In this document: in pieces, positions 23,587 through 35,512 of the stretch
Numbering within the stretch: the stretch's first letter is position 1
Layout: each line of letters starts with the position of its first letter
Assembly: GCA_022605405.1 (NCBI GenBank)
Contig: JABYQQ010000001.1
Coordinates: 1,488,001 to 1,552,000, forward strand
Direction of reading: 5' to 3'
Length of the DNA stretch: 64,000 bases
From: Earliella scabrosa
Lineage: Eukaryota; Basidiomycota; Agaricomycetes; Polyporales; Polyporaceae
The notes under the pieces: model-generated
What the model saw: only the letters and a program-made list of their open reading frames with translations
Told to the model about the DNA's origin: nothing
Databases searched by the model: none
Program-made: the position numbers and the translations under genes

Positions 23587-24231
23587 GCAGTTACTCGGAA
23601 AACCTACATCTGCTATACACGATGCTTACGACGGACACCGGAACGTTCCACTCATACTGCATGTAATAACATTCGATGCGTTTTGCTCTGCTCTGCACTT
23701 GCTACCACTCTCCATGTAATCTTACAACACCGTAGCATTGCTATCGGTCAATTCGAGCATATTAGTTCGACCAAGTGTCCTAGACGATGACGCAATCAGA
23801 GCATTCCGACAGCATCAAGTCAAATAATCGGAGTGCGTGTCTCACTTTCGCGCCTTTGCTCCATATGTCCACGCTGAGTCTGAGTGGACGGACCCCTCGA
23901 AATGATAGAATAATGCTTCCCGGGTCCCCATAAACATCCAGAAGTATGAGCGATTTGACGAGGCTGATGTAGCTGGCTCTTTTGGACTTTCTCCCCAACC
24001 ATATATAGTCAACGACCTCGTAGGCAGATATACGCCCTCTCCAAGCCCCCAGGGGTTTGAATCTACGAACCCCGGAGCATCGGGCCGTGGACCGCCGTCA
24101 TTTATATACCACCTCGAAGCGAGCCCATACTCCCACAACTGCCTTGCGCATCTCCCACCACGGCACTCAGCGTACGTACGACGACGACGTCGCACGTCTT
24201 TGTCTGGTCCGACAATCAAGAGACTGGCAGT

Positions 24232-26162
24232 ATGGACGTCAAGCATCGTGTCTTCGACCGCGAGACCGGTCTACCGACGGCCGAGGCACCCGTGGTAGGG
24301 ACTCCGGGTCGCCGCAAGGCTCTGAGCCTTCGAGCGCGGCTCATCGTTGTGGTGCTGACTGCAGCAGTCACCTTGGGCGTGCAATATTGGACCGACGAGT
24401 CCCAGCCCGAAAACCCTCGAAGCTTGGTCTCCGCATCTGGCCCTGAATTCGATTGGTATGCGGTCAGTCCGAGTCGGTCGCACTCAGTCGGACTCTTACA
24501 GCTCACTGATCTCTCCGCACAGCTCGAACCATCTACGGATATCAACTGGACGCCATGTTTCGATGGCCACCAGTGTGCCCGCCTCCTGCTTCCCTTGGAC
24601 TACTTGGAGCCAGAAGGACCTACAACCGCCATTGCGCTGCGCATGATTCCCGCCGCATCCCGTGGCACGCCTGCCTATCGTGGCACCGTCCTCATAAACC
24701 CCGGCGGACCAGGGGGTTCCGGCACGGGCCTCGTCGGACGCGCAGGCGCGAACATCTCGCGCATCGTGGGCGACTCGTTCGACGTGCTCGGGTTCGATCC
24801 GCGCGGGACGGGGGCCAGCACGCCGAACGCGGACTGCTTCGGCAGTGCCAGTCAAAAGGCGATATGGAAGACGCAGATGGGGCACCAGTTTCTGAACGCG
24901 TCCGATGAGACCCTCGGACTGTACCGCGCACGGCAGCAGGTCGTGGCTGCGCGCTGCGAGCAACGCATTGGGGGCGAGCAGGGGATTGCGCGCTTCATGA
25001 GCACGGCGAGCGTTGCGCGCGACATGCTCGAGATCACCCAGAAAATGGGCCAAGAGAAGCTTCACTATTGGGGCTTTGTGAGTCCGGGTCCGCTTTGGCG
25101 ATCTCCCCTCGGTCGAAACTGACATGCTTCCAGAGCTACGGGTCGATCCTCGGCCAATACTTCTCTGCGATGTACCCAGACAAGGTCGGTCGTGTCCTGA
25201 TCGACGGTATCTACGACTCGCACAACTACCGCGCCGCGCTATGGAACACGAACCTCCTCGACATGGAAGCCGTCATGGACTCGCTCTTCGAGTACTGCCA
25301 CCGCGCGGGCCCCCTCAAGTGTGCCCTATACGAGTCTACGCCGTCCAAGATCCGCGAGCGGTACTTCCGCGTCGTCAGCGCCGTCGAGCGCGACCCCGTC
25401 CCCATCGCGCTCTCAGAGCCCCCGCTCGTCATCAACCGCCGCATCCTCATCGCGCAGCTCTTCGCCGCGTCCTACAAGCCGCTCGCGTCTTTCGGCACTG
25501 TCGTTGAGACGATCCGCGCGATCGAGACCGCGAACAGTACCGCGCTCACCGCGCTCTCCCGCCGCATCTTCGAGCCGACCGAGTGCCACTGCGAGTCCGC
25601 TGCGGAGCCGTGGCTCGCGGAGAACGACGCGTTCTCAGCGATCGCGTGCGGCGACGGCGAGGAGCACCCGTTCGACCGAGAGGCGTACCGCGAGTTCTAC
25701 GACGCGCTCGTCCGCGACTCGCCGCACGCGGGCCCGATCTGGGCCGTGCACTACCTGCAGTGCGCAGAATGGCGCGTGTGGCCGAAATGGCGGTATACGG
25801 GCCCGCTCGGCGCGAACGAGACGGCGCACCCGCTGCTGCTCGTGTCGCCGCGGTGGGACCCCGTTTGCCCGCTTCGGGACGCGCGGGCGGTGAGAGAGCG
25901 CTTCCCGGGCGCGGGGCTGCTGGTGCAGAACTCGCATGGGCACTGCTCGTTGGCGGCGCCGTCGGTGTGCACGGCCAAGTACATCCGACGGTATATGGAG
26001 GAGGGCACGCTGCCGGAGGAGGGTGCAGTGTGTGATGCGGACGAGCTGCCGTTCGTTGGGAACGTGAGTGACGTGAGCGCACTGGACGTGGAGGAGAAGG
26101 GACTGTTGGACGCAATGAGGGGCCTGGCTGCCGAGGTCCCCATGTTCGGCGCGACGTTCTAG
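24232..26162 (+). CDS. TAP-like alpha/beta hydrolase (tripeptidyl-aminopeptidase type), membrane-anchored
   Basis: Probable serine peptidase releasing N-terminal peptides, or a related esterase. Three exons give 604 residues: 24232-24462, 24523-25077 and 25134-26162. The first intron is 60 bases, in frame and free of stops, so it is easily missed; removing it restores the family block 'FDWYALEPSTDINWTPC'. A basic N-terminus precedes one membrane helix at about residues 33-50 ('LIVVVLTAAVTLGVQYW'), giving type II topology. The oxyanion region is 'VLINPGGPGGSGTGLV'. The nucleophile is Ser263 in 'GFSYGS', the first codon of exon 3. Asp504 in 'RWDPVCP' and His530 or His532 in 'NSHGHCSL' complete the triad, within the TAP C-terminal-like domain. 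A TTTATATA at 24101-24108 may be the TATA element. Confidence 0.92.
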
Positions 26163-28062
26163 TCGTAAGGTCCACCAGGCGGTACATGGCGAAGGCCTTC
26201 CTCAAGTGATACTTGTTCGCACCGCAACTGAGATCCTAGGAGCCGGGGTAAGGATTTGTCCGATACGGTAGCTGTATTCATTCCCACATACACGCCGCAC
26301 GTTCTCCCATCCTCGAATCCCTGAACTCCGTACTGCCCTTCGGGTGGCGTATGCGTCTGCTGAGAATACGAGTACGACTCACAGCGGCGAGTGCGCACTG
26401 GCGTATACACAGGTACTCACGTACATGTCGCTTCAGAAGGTACGTTCGGCGAATGCTGTCAGTGGAGCCGTGCAAGTTGTCGCTCGAGGCGATGAGGCGA
26501 AGGCGTCCGCTTGTCTTCTCCATGTCGAATGGTAGCGACTCTATGGGCAATATCACTGCGCCGGACCTTGGTCATGACTCGAATGCTGCGTGCGTAGAGA
26601 ACAGGTCGGACAGCATCCCATGGCGTACCCTTATGTCGATGGCCACCCCTCGAGGCATAGTTGTCCGGGGCGAGCACTCAGTAAGTGCTCCTTCGCGCTG
26701 TGACAAAGGCTGTTCAATCAGACGACCTACATCAACGACTCGGAATCCCACAGCCTCATGAGCGTCGAAGCTGCATACTCCGTAGGACGTGTACGCTCTG
26801 TGAGAGGTGGCGACGATGCGGGTCAATTGGATGCTAGAGGATGATTTGTCATTCTGGCGGCACCTGTGGCATTCAATGTCGAACCCCACCGCCAACGAGC
26901 ACAAGCTCCTTCCTCGTCCAGCGGCTGCCCAGCCTGCACTTACGTACGTAGACATCGCCCCGGACATCAATTGCCTCCGGGTAGTGAGAAAAAAGAAGCG
27001 AAGGAACAAGATAGTATTCCGTGCTTGCAGAGTAGGCTATGCACCCATACACGACCTGTCAGAATGCGATTGAGCCAAGGCGAGAAGGACTACCGCCTCG
27101 CACCGCACTAGTTGTATTCTGGCAGTCAGAGAACGATCGTCTCAGTGCTCATTGGGTCCCATCGATAGTAGCTCAGGTAAACGGTGTCGGTGAGCTATGC
27201 AACGCACGTCCGGTGGTACGAATCACCGGAGGACCTCAGCACTGTACATAAGGCGTGAGCAGTCGTGATGGAGTGCACCACCTCACTAAACATTGATAAC
27301 ACAAACGCAGAACTCACAGAAAGTTGCTCAGGTGCGTCAGCAACCGGCTGGCCTGTCGCAAATATGAGTTTCGGCGATTTCTATGCCCTGCCCCGTAGCA
27401 CTCGGTCCACATCCGCGTCTGTAGTAGGATCTCTAAGAAACGTGACCTGCCCTTGTCATAGGCCGGCGATGCACACAGCCATGCCTTTCTTCACGAATTT
27501 CGGTCCGCATATATAATAGCTTCAGTGACTCCGACTGTTAATACGTTCTCCCCCGGCCGATTGTTCTCCCTTCACGTACCTCTCATAGTCATACGTCACG
27601 CCGACTTCAACGGTTCCGCGGGTGCACAATGGGCAGACAGGATCGTGCTAGTGAGATCGGCTTGACTGCGAATCTTGAGTCACCCTGACTAGGTTTCTAT
27701 AGCTGCGCCCACAGGCAAACTTCGCCACCCGGCAACAAGTTCGCGGACGTTAACTGCTATAGTATCACCACGGGGGCGTAAGCAAGCAGTAAGTAGCAGA
27801 AACGCCTGACATACATCTGGCCCATCTGAGGAATCTTCAGTGCGAGCACTGCCATAGAATCCGCAAGAAATGCGAGGGAGATCCGCTTCCTTGTACGCGA
27901 TGTACCAGGGATGGATACGCGCACCAGTGTATCCCGCACATACGTCGCAGGCATATCCGGCCGAGGCATGCGTCGTCCATCGAAGTTGGCTTGGGGTCCA
28001 TCCTCGAAGATCCTCTATCGCCTGCCGGGTCCGACTACACGGACTTCACGGATGATACTAGT
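26163..28062. other. Gene-poor interval; no gene recognised
   Basis: No frame with family resemblance was found. Frames up to about 145 codons exist on both strands near 26570-27070 but overlap antisense and lack splice logic. Between about 27950 and 28062 the frame of the next gene appears open upstream of its first ATG ('ILEDPLSPAGSDYTDFTDD'), so an additional 5' exon of that gene is likely here. Confidence 0.5.
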
Positions 28063-29427
28063 ATGCGCGCATCGTCCCAGGAGCTGGTCAGTGATACGTT
28101 CGAGTGGCGTGTTATAGCAATCTCACACACCTGCCACTAGGACGATCCTATGACCCACTCCGCCACACCTGCCGACCACACCTCCGTCTATGCATCAATT
28201 GACATGCAGTCCCGCCAGGAATCGATGGTCTGGCCGATGGTGAGTCGACACCAGCTGAGATTGTGGGGATCACATCTGATCACATCTCACCTGACTTAGA
28301 CAGACACTCGCGATGTGTGTGCGTCATCTGTCGATATGCTGTCCACCGGACAGCCTAGCCCTGTCGAGCAGGACCAATCCTGCTCGTCTAGCGGGTCTGG
28401 GGCGTCCGTCGCATCTGGGGGGTCAGTCGGGTCCATGGTCAGTTGAGGTACCATCTGGTCACGTACGAACTTACCGCTCATGCGACCGACGTCACTGAAC
28501 AGACGAGCGGATCGGACGGATCGCAGCAGCAACAGCTCCCGCATTACCACAACCATGCGAATATGCCTGTCATGGGAGCCGAGCATCATGCGCCACCAAT
28601 GATGTATCCGCCTATCCACTGGCAGACGATAGTCCCAGAGATTCAAGTATCTGCGCCGACCCCCCCTCCGGTGGCGTTCCCTGCGGGTGGTCCGCCGGAT
28701 GAGGGTCAGCCACTCTTCAGGCAGCAGCTCCAGGTAGGTGCCCGGCCTGTCTCACGAAACAAGGATCCGTTCTGACGGGATCGATGTCATTCAGCATCCG
28801 CGCCCCATCTTAGGGAACGCGCCGCTACCCCTGCAGATGCCTTTGAGTGTTGCCATCCCTGGTAACAATCCACAGCAGTACACACCTGCCAGTGGGAGGC
28901 CCCAGTCGCCAAGATTGTTGCAGCAGGTCCTGGCGGCACGCGTCCAGCATTCTTTTGCGGTCATGGGTGCTGTGCAAAGTCAGCACGCGGCGCACTCCCA
29001 GATGCAGGAACATCGTGCCGCAGGCTACCAGCGCCTCGCACACAACCCCCTGCTTGCGCGCAGCCACCAGGTCGTGCACAGCCCTCAGTTCGTGCACAGC
29101 CATCAGCTCGTGAATGGCCACCAGCTCGTGCAGAACCACCAGTTCATGCAGAACCACCAATCTGTGCACCCCAACCCGCTCAACGCAAACGCGAACAGTG
29201 GATCCGGCAGTGGCGCACCGGGTCCAAGCCAGGACCAACTCATGCGCCCCCATCCTATGCTGGGAGTGGGGTTCGCACAGCAGCAAGTCTACCCTCAACC
29301 TCCTCTGGCAGGGGTCATTCGATTCCTGCAGCAGATGCACGAGCCAGGGGATGGGCAAGGCTCGCAGACAAGCAATGGGAGTTATCTCCCCATGGGCGAC
29401 CACAACGGTGCATCACGGTATGGGTGA
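28063..29427 (+). CDS. Gln/His-rich low-complexity protein, unknown function (5' end uncertain)
   Basis: Five exons join in phase. 'MRASSQEL' (28063-28086) joins 'DDPMTHSATPADHTSVYAS' (from 28141). This joins 'TDTRDVCASSVDM' (about 28300), then 'TSGSDGSQQQQLPHYHNHAN' (about 28502), then the long last exon from about 28794, which ends 'MGDHNGASRYG' with TGA at 29425-29427. Donors are GTCAGT, GTGAGT, GTCAGT and GTAGGT. The protein is rich in Gln, His, Pro and Ser. It has a degenerate six-residue tandem repeat around residues encoded at 29065-29168 ('HSHQLVNGHQLVQNHQ'). No folded domain was recognised. Composition suits a transcriptional co-regulator or a prion-like protein, but that is speculation. 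The frame stays open upstream of 28063, so the true start may be further 5'. Confidence 0.6.
29065..29168 (+). repeat. Degenerate 18-base coding tandem repeat
   Basis: About six units of the pattern CACCAGCTCGTGCAGAAC, each encoding a variant of H-Q-x-V-x-(N/S), lie within the last exon of the Gln/His-rich gene. Confidence 0.75.
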
Positions 29428-29850
29428 CAGTAGAACGTCAGAGGCCTTATGGCACTCTGAAGCTCAACTTCACCCATGGGTGCAGCCGTATGCGCCATGA
29501 TCAGTCGTTCTCGAGTCCGAAGACCTGCGGTGCCCCCGCACGTGGCGCAAGCTATAGGATAGGGGGAGAAGACCTTTTGGGACTCTCAGGACATCATGAA
29601 TCCTGAGAGCTTCTTGACATTGACCTGTGTTCCACCTCTATCCCCAGCTGGTGCTCGCATAGATAGTATACCCTGATCGCATGATACCATGAGGGCCGAT
29701 GACCTGTGTAACCGGCAGCCACATAAATTTAGAAGATTGAGTACTTTACTTTGATTCCTCCTATTCACGCGCGGTGCTGAAAGGTGACATCCTACGCCAT
29801 CCGGGCGAGGTGCGGCAGCATGAACGAAGAGCCTCGAGACGAGCCGGCGA

Positions 29851-31223
29851 TCAATAGCGCATCGGACGTTTCTCCTTCGCCGCCGAGTCACGGGCTTTCA
29901 TCGGCCCCCACCTGTCGAATGCCCAGTTGTCCTCCTTTGCGCCAATGTCCATCGCCCTCTCCTTCCACGTCTCCGACTGCGACGACCACTTGCGCTTCCG
30001 CACCGTCGCCGGCTTCTCCTGGTCTGACCTGCGCCGCTTGGGCGCGTCGCGCTTCGCGAGGCGGTCGAGCCGCGCGACCATCTCCCACACCTCGCCGGAC
30101 CCGAGCGAGCTCTCCTCCTGCCAGAGTGTGCGCTCCCCAACCTCACGCCTAATCGTCTCTGAAAGGAGCCGCGTGCGGTTGTCCAGCGCGATGCCGTTCA
30201 CACGCATCTCCTCCATCGCGTCGCACACGCCCCGGAGGTCGCGGAAGCACCGCCAGCGCGTCTCGATCAGCTCGTTGTACGCCGGCGTCGTGCAGCCGAA
30301 CACGAAGGAGGCGACGGAGAGGTTCCGCGCGTGGTCGAACATCGCGAGCGCGAGGTGCGGGTCCTTGTACTTGTCGCGGAAGGAGCGCATGAGCGCCGCG
30401 AGCAGGAACGGGTACGACGCGGGCTGGAGCTGGAGCGCACCGGCGTGGCGTGGGGGAGCGGGGGAGGAGGGTGAGGTGCTGGTGGTGGGGGTGGAGGTGG
30501 ATGATTCCTCTGGGGTTGCAGCGAGGCGGGCTTCGTGCTCGTACCGCTCGGACTCACCGAACACCTCGCGCATCGCCCACTCGAGCAGCTGGATGTCCGT
30601 CTCGCACAGCTCCATCTCCTCCCTTTTGCGGTCCAGGTCCTCCTCTATGTCGGCCGTCCACCGGGCCCTCCGCACCTGGCGCAGCTTGCCGACGAGCACG
30701 TTTTTGCTGGCAGACCGGACCTGCCCGATCCCGGCCGTGAATTGCGAGTCTGACGCCATATCCGTGTTGGCGTCGAAGAGTTGGGTGAACATGTCCTCGA
30801 AGGCATGGGCTTCGCCTCGCGTCATGGACACCGCACGGGGAGCTTTTAAACGGTCTTGAACATACGAGGCAGGTGAGTACTTGAGACTGCGCAGGTTTGC
30901 CGTGGTGGGCTTGAGCGCTGCAGGGCTGCTTTTGATGTCCTCGAAGATCTCGTCCCAGGGTGAGACGTCAGAAGAGAAGATGGACTGGGTGCTGTAACAC
31001 ACAAGTTAGACTTTAGCGACCCCAGACTCGACCCTCGCACGTACTTGGTAGACGTTGAGGCTTGCCTGCGTTGCATGTTCGCTACGGCCGTCTCTTTTGC
31101 CTTCGACAAGGAGGCTGGAGGCAATGAGGAGGCGAAGTTGCACCTCATGATGACTAACGTACCTGTGAGACATCGGCCCCCCACACACGGACATACCCTC
31201 GTCAGCGACTGCCTAGCCAGCAT
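29851..31223 (-). CDS. Mtf2-like mitochondrial protein
   Basis: Resembles the fungal Mtf2/Nam1 family, which in yeast couples mitochondrial transcription to RNA processing and translation. Two exons (31223-31045 and 30991-29851) give 439 residues. The N-terminus 'MLARQSLTRVCPCVGGRC' is basic and Arg-rich, as expected of a mitochondrial presequence. The GTG six bases upstream is not a start. Family blocks are 'AFEDMFTQLFDANTD', 'EEMELCETDIQLLEWA', 'YPFLLAALMRSFRDKYKDPH', 'LALAMFDHARNLSVASFVFG', 'CTTPAYNELIETRW' and 'CFRDLRGVCDAMEEMRVNGI'. The tail is basic and Trp-containing. There is a Ser/Thr/Pro-rich linker at about 30500-30430. It is divergent from the asparaginase gene. Confidence 0.85.
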
Positions 31224-31602
31224 TTTCACGTAGGTGTCGGGTGAGCGATACGAGTGCAGAGAAACGGTCTGCGAAGATGGAGGATGGTCGCGGTGGCAGG
31301 TGGTGGATCGTGGGCAAAGTGTGCTGGTGTGCGCTCTGACTTTTCGGAGGCATAAACGCCCAACCGTACATTGCTTGCGATGTCCGTCCTCCTTTCATTA
31401 ACGCAGAAGAACCAGACCATCGCAATACATGCTCTATATAAGCAAATTCTTATCGACGGACGTTGAGTTGACCATAACCAACCTGCATGAGTTCGAGGAC
31501 TTATAATCAGAAGCCGAGGCCTCGAGGTATCGCACGAACGAGTCCATGGGGATGAGATAAGGATAGGTACGCCCTCCACGGTCCACTCGTCACTCTACCA
31601 CC
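31224..31602. promoter_or_regulatory. Shared divergent promoter, Mtf2-like / asparaginase
   Basis: 379 bases between head-to-head start codons. TATATAA at 31435-31441 faces the asparaginase and lies about 160 bases upstream of its ATG. Nothing else stands out. Confidence 0.5.
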
Positions 31603-32967
31603 ATGTCCTCGAACGAGAAGTCCCCCCTCCTCCCGCCGAGCAAGAGTCAGAGACGCGCCAAGTTCACGCTGGTCATCCACGGCGGCGCGGGCACGATGGA
31701 CAAATCACGCTCGACCCCGGAACTTCGCGCACAGTACAAGGCGGCGCTGAGCCGAGCTCTTCTTGCGGGATACGCTGTGTTGAGGGATGGAGGAGAGGCG
31801 ATGGACGCGGCCGTTGCAGCCGTCTCCACGATGGAAGGTGAGCAAACACAGAGCGGACCTCGCGGGGTAGATTCAGAGCGTCGAGATAGACTGCCCGCTG
31901 TTCAATGCGGGCAAAGGTGCAGTGTTCAATGTCGCGGGCAAGGTGAGAAGCATGCTTCGACCTGTTCAAAAGATATCCTCATCGCACACAGAACGAGCTC
32001 GAGACGTCGCTCATGCTCTCGCGACCTCCCTCGACCCACACCTCAATTCCCCCTACCCGCCGCGGGTTCGGCCTAACCCTCCTCACCCATGTCCGCAACC
32101 CCTCCAAACTCGCCCGCGCCCTCTACCTCTCCCCCACAAGCGCGCCGCACACCATGCTCTCCGGAACCGCCGCTGAAGCGATCGGCGCGCCCCTCGGGAT
32201 CGAGCTCGTAGACGAGAGCTACTTCTTCACAGAGCAGCGATGGCGCGAACACCGGAAAGGCCTCGGTCTCCCGGAGGATCCGCTTCCCTACCCCTCCAAA
32301 CCCCGCCACGACGGTGAAGACAACACGCAGGTGCCGCTTGACCAGCTGCCGACGGGTACGGTCGGCGCAGTCGCGCTAGACGTGCGGGGCTGCATCGCGG
32401 CCGTCACCTCGACCGGCGGAAGGACAAACAAGCTCGTCGGACGCGTCGGGGACACGCCGATCGTGGGCGCGGGCTTCTGGGCGGAGGAGTGGACGGTGAA
32501 GGGCTGGACGCGCAGGCTCTGGCGGCGCGTGAGGGGGAAGAGCCAGACGGTCGCGATGGGCGTGAGCGGTACTGGGGATGGCGACGTAAGTGCGGCTAGT
32601 GCTCCCCTGCTCATAACGTGCTGACCGTCGGACGCGCAGTATTTTATTAGGCTGGCCACGGGGTCGACCATCGGTCGGCGCATGAAGTACTTGCACGAAC
32701 CGGTGGGTGTGGCTGCCAAGGCGTGCGTCGAGGAGCTCCGACGGGATGGAGGGATTGGAGGAGTCATTGCACTCGACAACGCGGGAAATGGTGAGTCCCG
32801 GCGCAAAATGTACCTTACTCGCGTCCGTTTCGTTGTGCACGAGACTCGGGCTGACCGTCGGAGTTGCAGTCGCGATGCCAATGAATTGTTCAGGGATGTA
32901 CAGAGGCGTCGTCTTTGTAGACGGCGTGCCCAAGACAGCCATCTTCGACGACGACGAGCTGGACTGA
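31603..32967 (+). CDS. Plant-type L-asparaginase / isoaspartyl peptidase (Ntn hydrolase)
   Basis: Threonine-type asparaginase that self-cleaves to expose the catalytic Thr and hydrolyses Asn or isoaspartyl peptides. The ATG at 31603 is followed by 'SPLLPP' and the family start 'FTLVIHGGAGTM'. Next come 'YAVLRDGGEAMDAAVAAVSTMEG', an intron, 'DCPLFNAGKGAVFNVAGK', another intron, and 'ETSLMLSRPP'. The beta-subunit start is 'PTGTVGAVALD' (about 32350), whose second Thr is the expected nucleophile. The active-site pocket follows as 'TSTGGRTNKLVGRVGDTPIV', 'GAGFWA' and 'VSGTGDGD'. Further exons give 'IGGVIALDNAGNV' and 'AMPMNCSGMYRGVV', ending 'DDDELD' with TGA at 32965-32967. The catalytic residues visible are all present. 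Confidence 0.92.
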
Positions 32968-33206
32968 GTACTCACCCTCCTGTACAGTGTCATGGTGCAC
33001 GCCGGCAGACGCATCGCGAAACCTGCGCGAGTGCGGGGGCCTGCGGCGTCTCGGACCTCGGTATATATGCGTGGGAATTCACTGCAAAGCCGCTTCGGCC
33101 AGCGTGATCAGTCTGCCGCGTCTGGGTGATCACAAGCACGCGTGCGTCCTTATTGCTCGTCATTCGACCGATGGAAAATTACTCTGCCGCAAGCTGGCCG
33201 GACCAT

Positions 33207-33212
33207 TATAAA
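33207..33212 (+). promoter_or_regulatory. TATA box upstream of MFS transporter
   Basis: TATAAA (in CATTATAAAGG) about 133 bases before the ATG at 33345, a usual fungal spacing. Confidence 0.5.
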
Positions 33213-33344
33213 GGGGCTGGCGAATATTCCAGATCAACTCGCGCAAGCTTTCCCTAACTCTGTACTTACGCCCAACACGGTGTTCCTTCTGCTTCTGGGC
33301 CTGAAGATCTGTCGTCCTGCTCGTTGCACGATCGAGATTCGAGG

Positions 33345-35512
33345 ATGTCTGACTGTGGAGACGACAAGCTAGCTGGCAGTTCCAGGATATCGGTAACAAA
33401 GTCTAATGCCAGCGCAACCGTCGCAGACTCGCCGTCCCGACTGCAAACTGGAAAAGCGGCCGACGTGAATCAGTCCCCGTCCTCCTTCCCGGAAGGCGGA
33501 CTTGCTGGCTGGACAACAGTAGCGGGCGCGTATGTGACCGTAGCACTCTATGGAATATTTAGACTGACACTTAGTTTCAGGTTTTTTGTGCAGATGTGTG
33601 GCTTCGGGTGCGTGCAGACAATGCTGGCGTGATGTGTCGTGATTCGCTGATCCGCTCGGCTCTAGCTACACTACGTCCTTCGGGGTCTATCAAGGTGCGT
33701 CCACCGTCCATGTAAAGCGGTCAACGAAAGACTGACGACATGCCATCCGCTAGATTATTACAAACGCGTATATATGACCCATCAGTCACCTTCAGCCATC
33801 TCGTGCGTATATTTGCCTCATTTGTAATACCCTTCTGACTCACCTCCGATACCAGTTGGATAGGCAGCATCAACGCCTTTCTGGTCATCTCTTCGGGGTT
33901 GTTCGTCGGTCGATTATATGACCGCGGTTACTTGTAGGTCGCCCTCGAATCATAGCCAAAGGTAGCATACTAACCGACCGATCTACAGCTACCACCTGCT
34001 CTACGGCGGATCGCTTCTCCTAGCGTTCTCCCTGTTCATGCATTCATTAGCCCAGCCAGATGCGTACTACCAGGTGATTTTTCTCCGACTTAGCATATGG
34101 GCGCATCCAGCGTTGACATCGACAACGTGTCCCAGGTGCTCCTCAGCCAAGGCATCGGCGCAGGCCTCGGCGCCGGGATGATCTACATCCCCAGCATGGC
34201 CGTCCTCGCACACCACTTCCACAAACGGCGCGCGCTCGCGATGACGATCGTAGCCTCCGGCTCCTCGCTCGGCGCGATCGTCCACCCGGTCATGCTCAAC
34301 AACATGCTGAACGACCCGGCGTACAGCTTCGGGACTGCCGCGCGAGCGAATGCAGGGCTCGTCGCGGGACTGCTGCTGCTCTCGTGCGCGCTGATGCGCA
34401 CCCGGATGGACCCGCCGAAGGAGACGGTTAACCTATGGGCGGTGGCACGAAAGTTCGCGAAGGACGGGCCGTATGTGTTCAGTACGCTTGGGTGCGTGTT
34501 TTGGATCGGGCCGTCCTCTTGACTCGTACGACTGAGATTTTATGGGTATGGGTGGGTGGTGATGATCAGGATGTCGACGTTCGTGATGGGCTTCTACTTC
34601 CCGTTGTTCTACCTGCAGCTCGCCGCGCTGACGCACGGCCTGGACAAGACGTTCTCGTTTTATGCGGTACGTACGATGTCTGGCAGTGCCCTCCCTGGCT
34701 CCTAATTGTTCATCCGTTTGCTCTTCAGCTCGTGATCATGAACGCGTCCAGTTTCTTCGGGCGCCTCGCGCCGGGGTTCGTCGCAAACAAGCTCGGGGTG
34801 GAGAAGATCCTGGTCGGTTCCGTGCTGGTATGCGCGGCGCTCATTCTTAGCATGATCGGGCTCGGGACGGTCGCGAGCGTCGTCGTCATCGGGGTTATAT
34901 ACGGGTTCTCGGCAGGTGTCTGTGAGTCTCGCGTCCGTCTTGGCTCTACTCCTCGAAGGGAATTTGACCACTCATAATGGCAGATATCACTCTGCTTGCG
35001 CCCTGGTTGGCGATCTTGACTGACGACATGTCGGAGTATGGGTACGTACATGGGCGCCGCCCCAATGGAACAGGGACTGACAGACCGGTGAATAGCGCGC
35101 GAATGGGCGTGGCTTTCTTCTTCTGCGGTATGTCGACCACACCCCTCCGTCCTCTTCGTAGACCACTGACGTTGTGCCCACGAGCAGGTGTCGGGAGTCT
35201 CATTGGTATGCACCCTCCCCTCCAGTGGTCCTGTTCCTTATGCCTCGGCTGATTACGGTTATTCTGTAGGCACTCCGATCGAGGGCTCACTGCTCACAGG
35301 GGACTACATCTGGTGGCGACCGGCGTTGTTCAGCGGAGTTCGTACATCCCGTTTTCGCTGCTCGGTGCTTCCGCATTGAACGTTCACTGACGCACCACCC
35401 CTAGATCATGTCCTTCATCGGCTTCGGGTGCTATCTCGTCTCCATCATCCTCCTCCGGCGGCGCAGGCGACACGAGTCCGCACTCCAACATGAAAAGCAG
35501 GTTGGTGCTTGA
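33345..35512 (+). CDS. MFS transporter, monocarboxylate-transporter (MCT/Mch) type
   Basis: Twelve-helix facilitator with a 75-residue Ser-rich cytoplasmic N-terminus. Many short exons read through in phase. 'GWTTVAGAY' joins a 27-base exon at 33581-33607. Next comes 'YTTSFGVYQDYY', then 'ISWIGSINAFLVISSGLFVG', then 'YHLLYGGSLLLAFSLFMHSL'. The large exon 'VLLSQGIGAGLGAGMIYIPS' follows with 'ASGSSLGAIVHPVMLNNML'. After it come 'MSTFVMGFYFPLFYLQLAAL', 'ASSFFGRLAPGFVANKLG', 'WLAILTDDMSEYGARMGVAF', 'GSLIGTPIEGSLL' and 'MSFIGFGCYLVSIILLRRRR'. The 'G-(x)-GVYQDYY' and 'SQGIGAGLGAG' motifs are typical of fungal MCT-like proteins. Substrate is unknown; some family members carry riboflavin or monocarboxylates. 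The stop TGA is at 35510-35512. Confidence 0.9.

Noticed and set aside
26572..27073. Overlapping 145-codon minus and 88-codon plus frames
   Set aside because: Antisense to each other, no recognisable motif, and no consistent introns around them.
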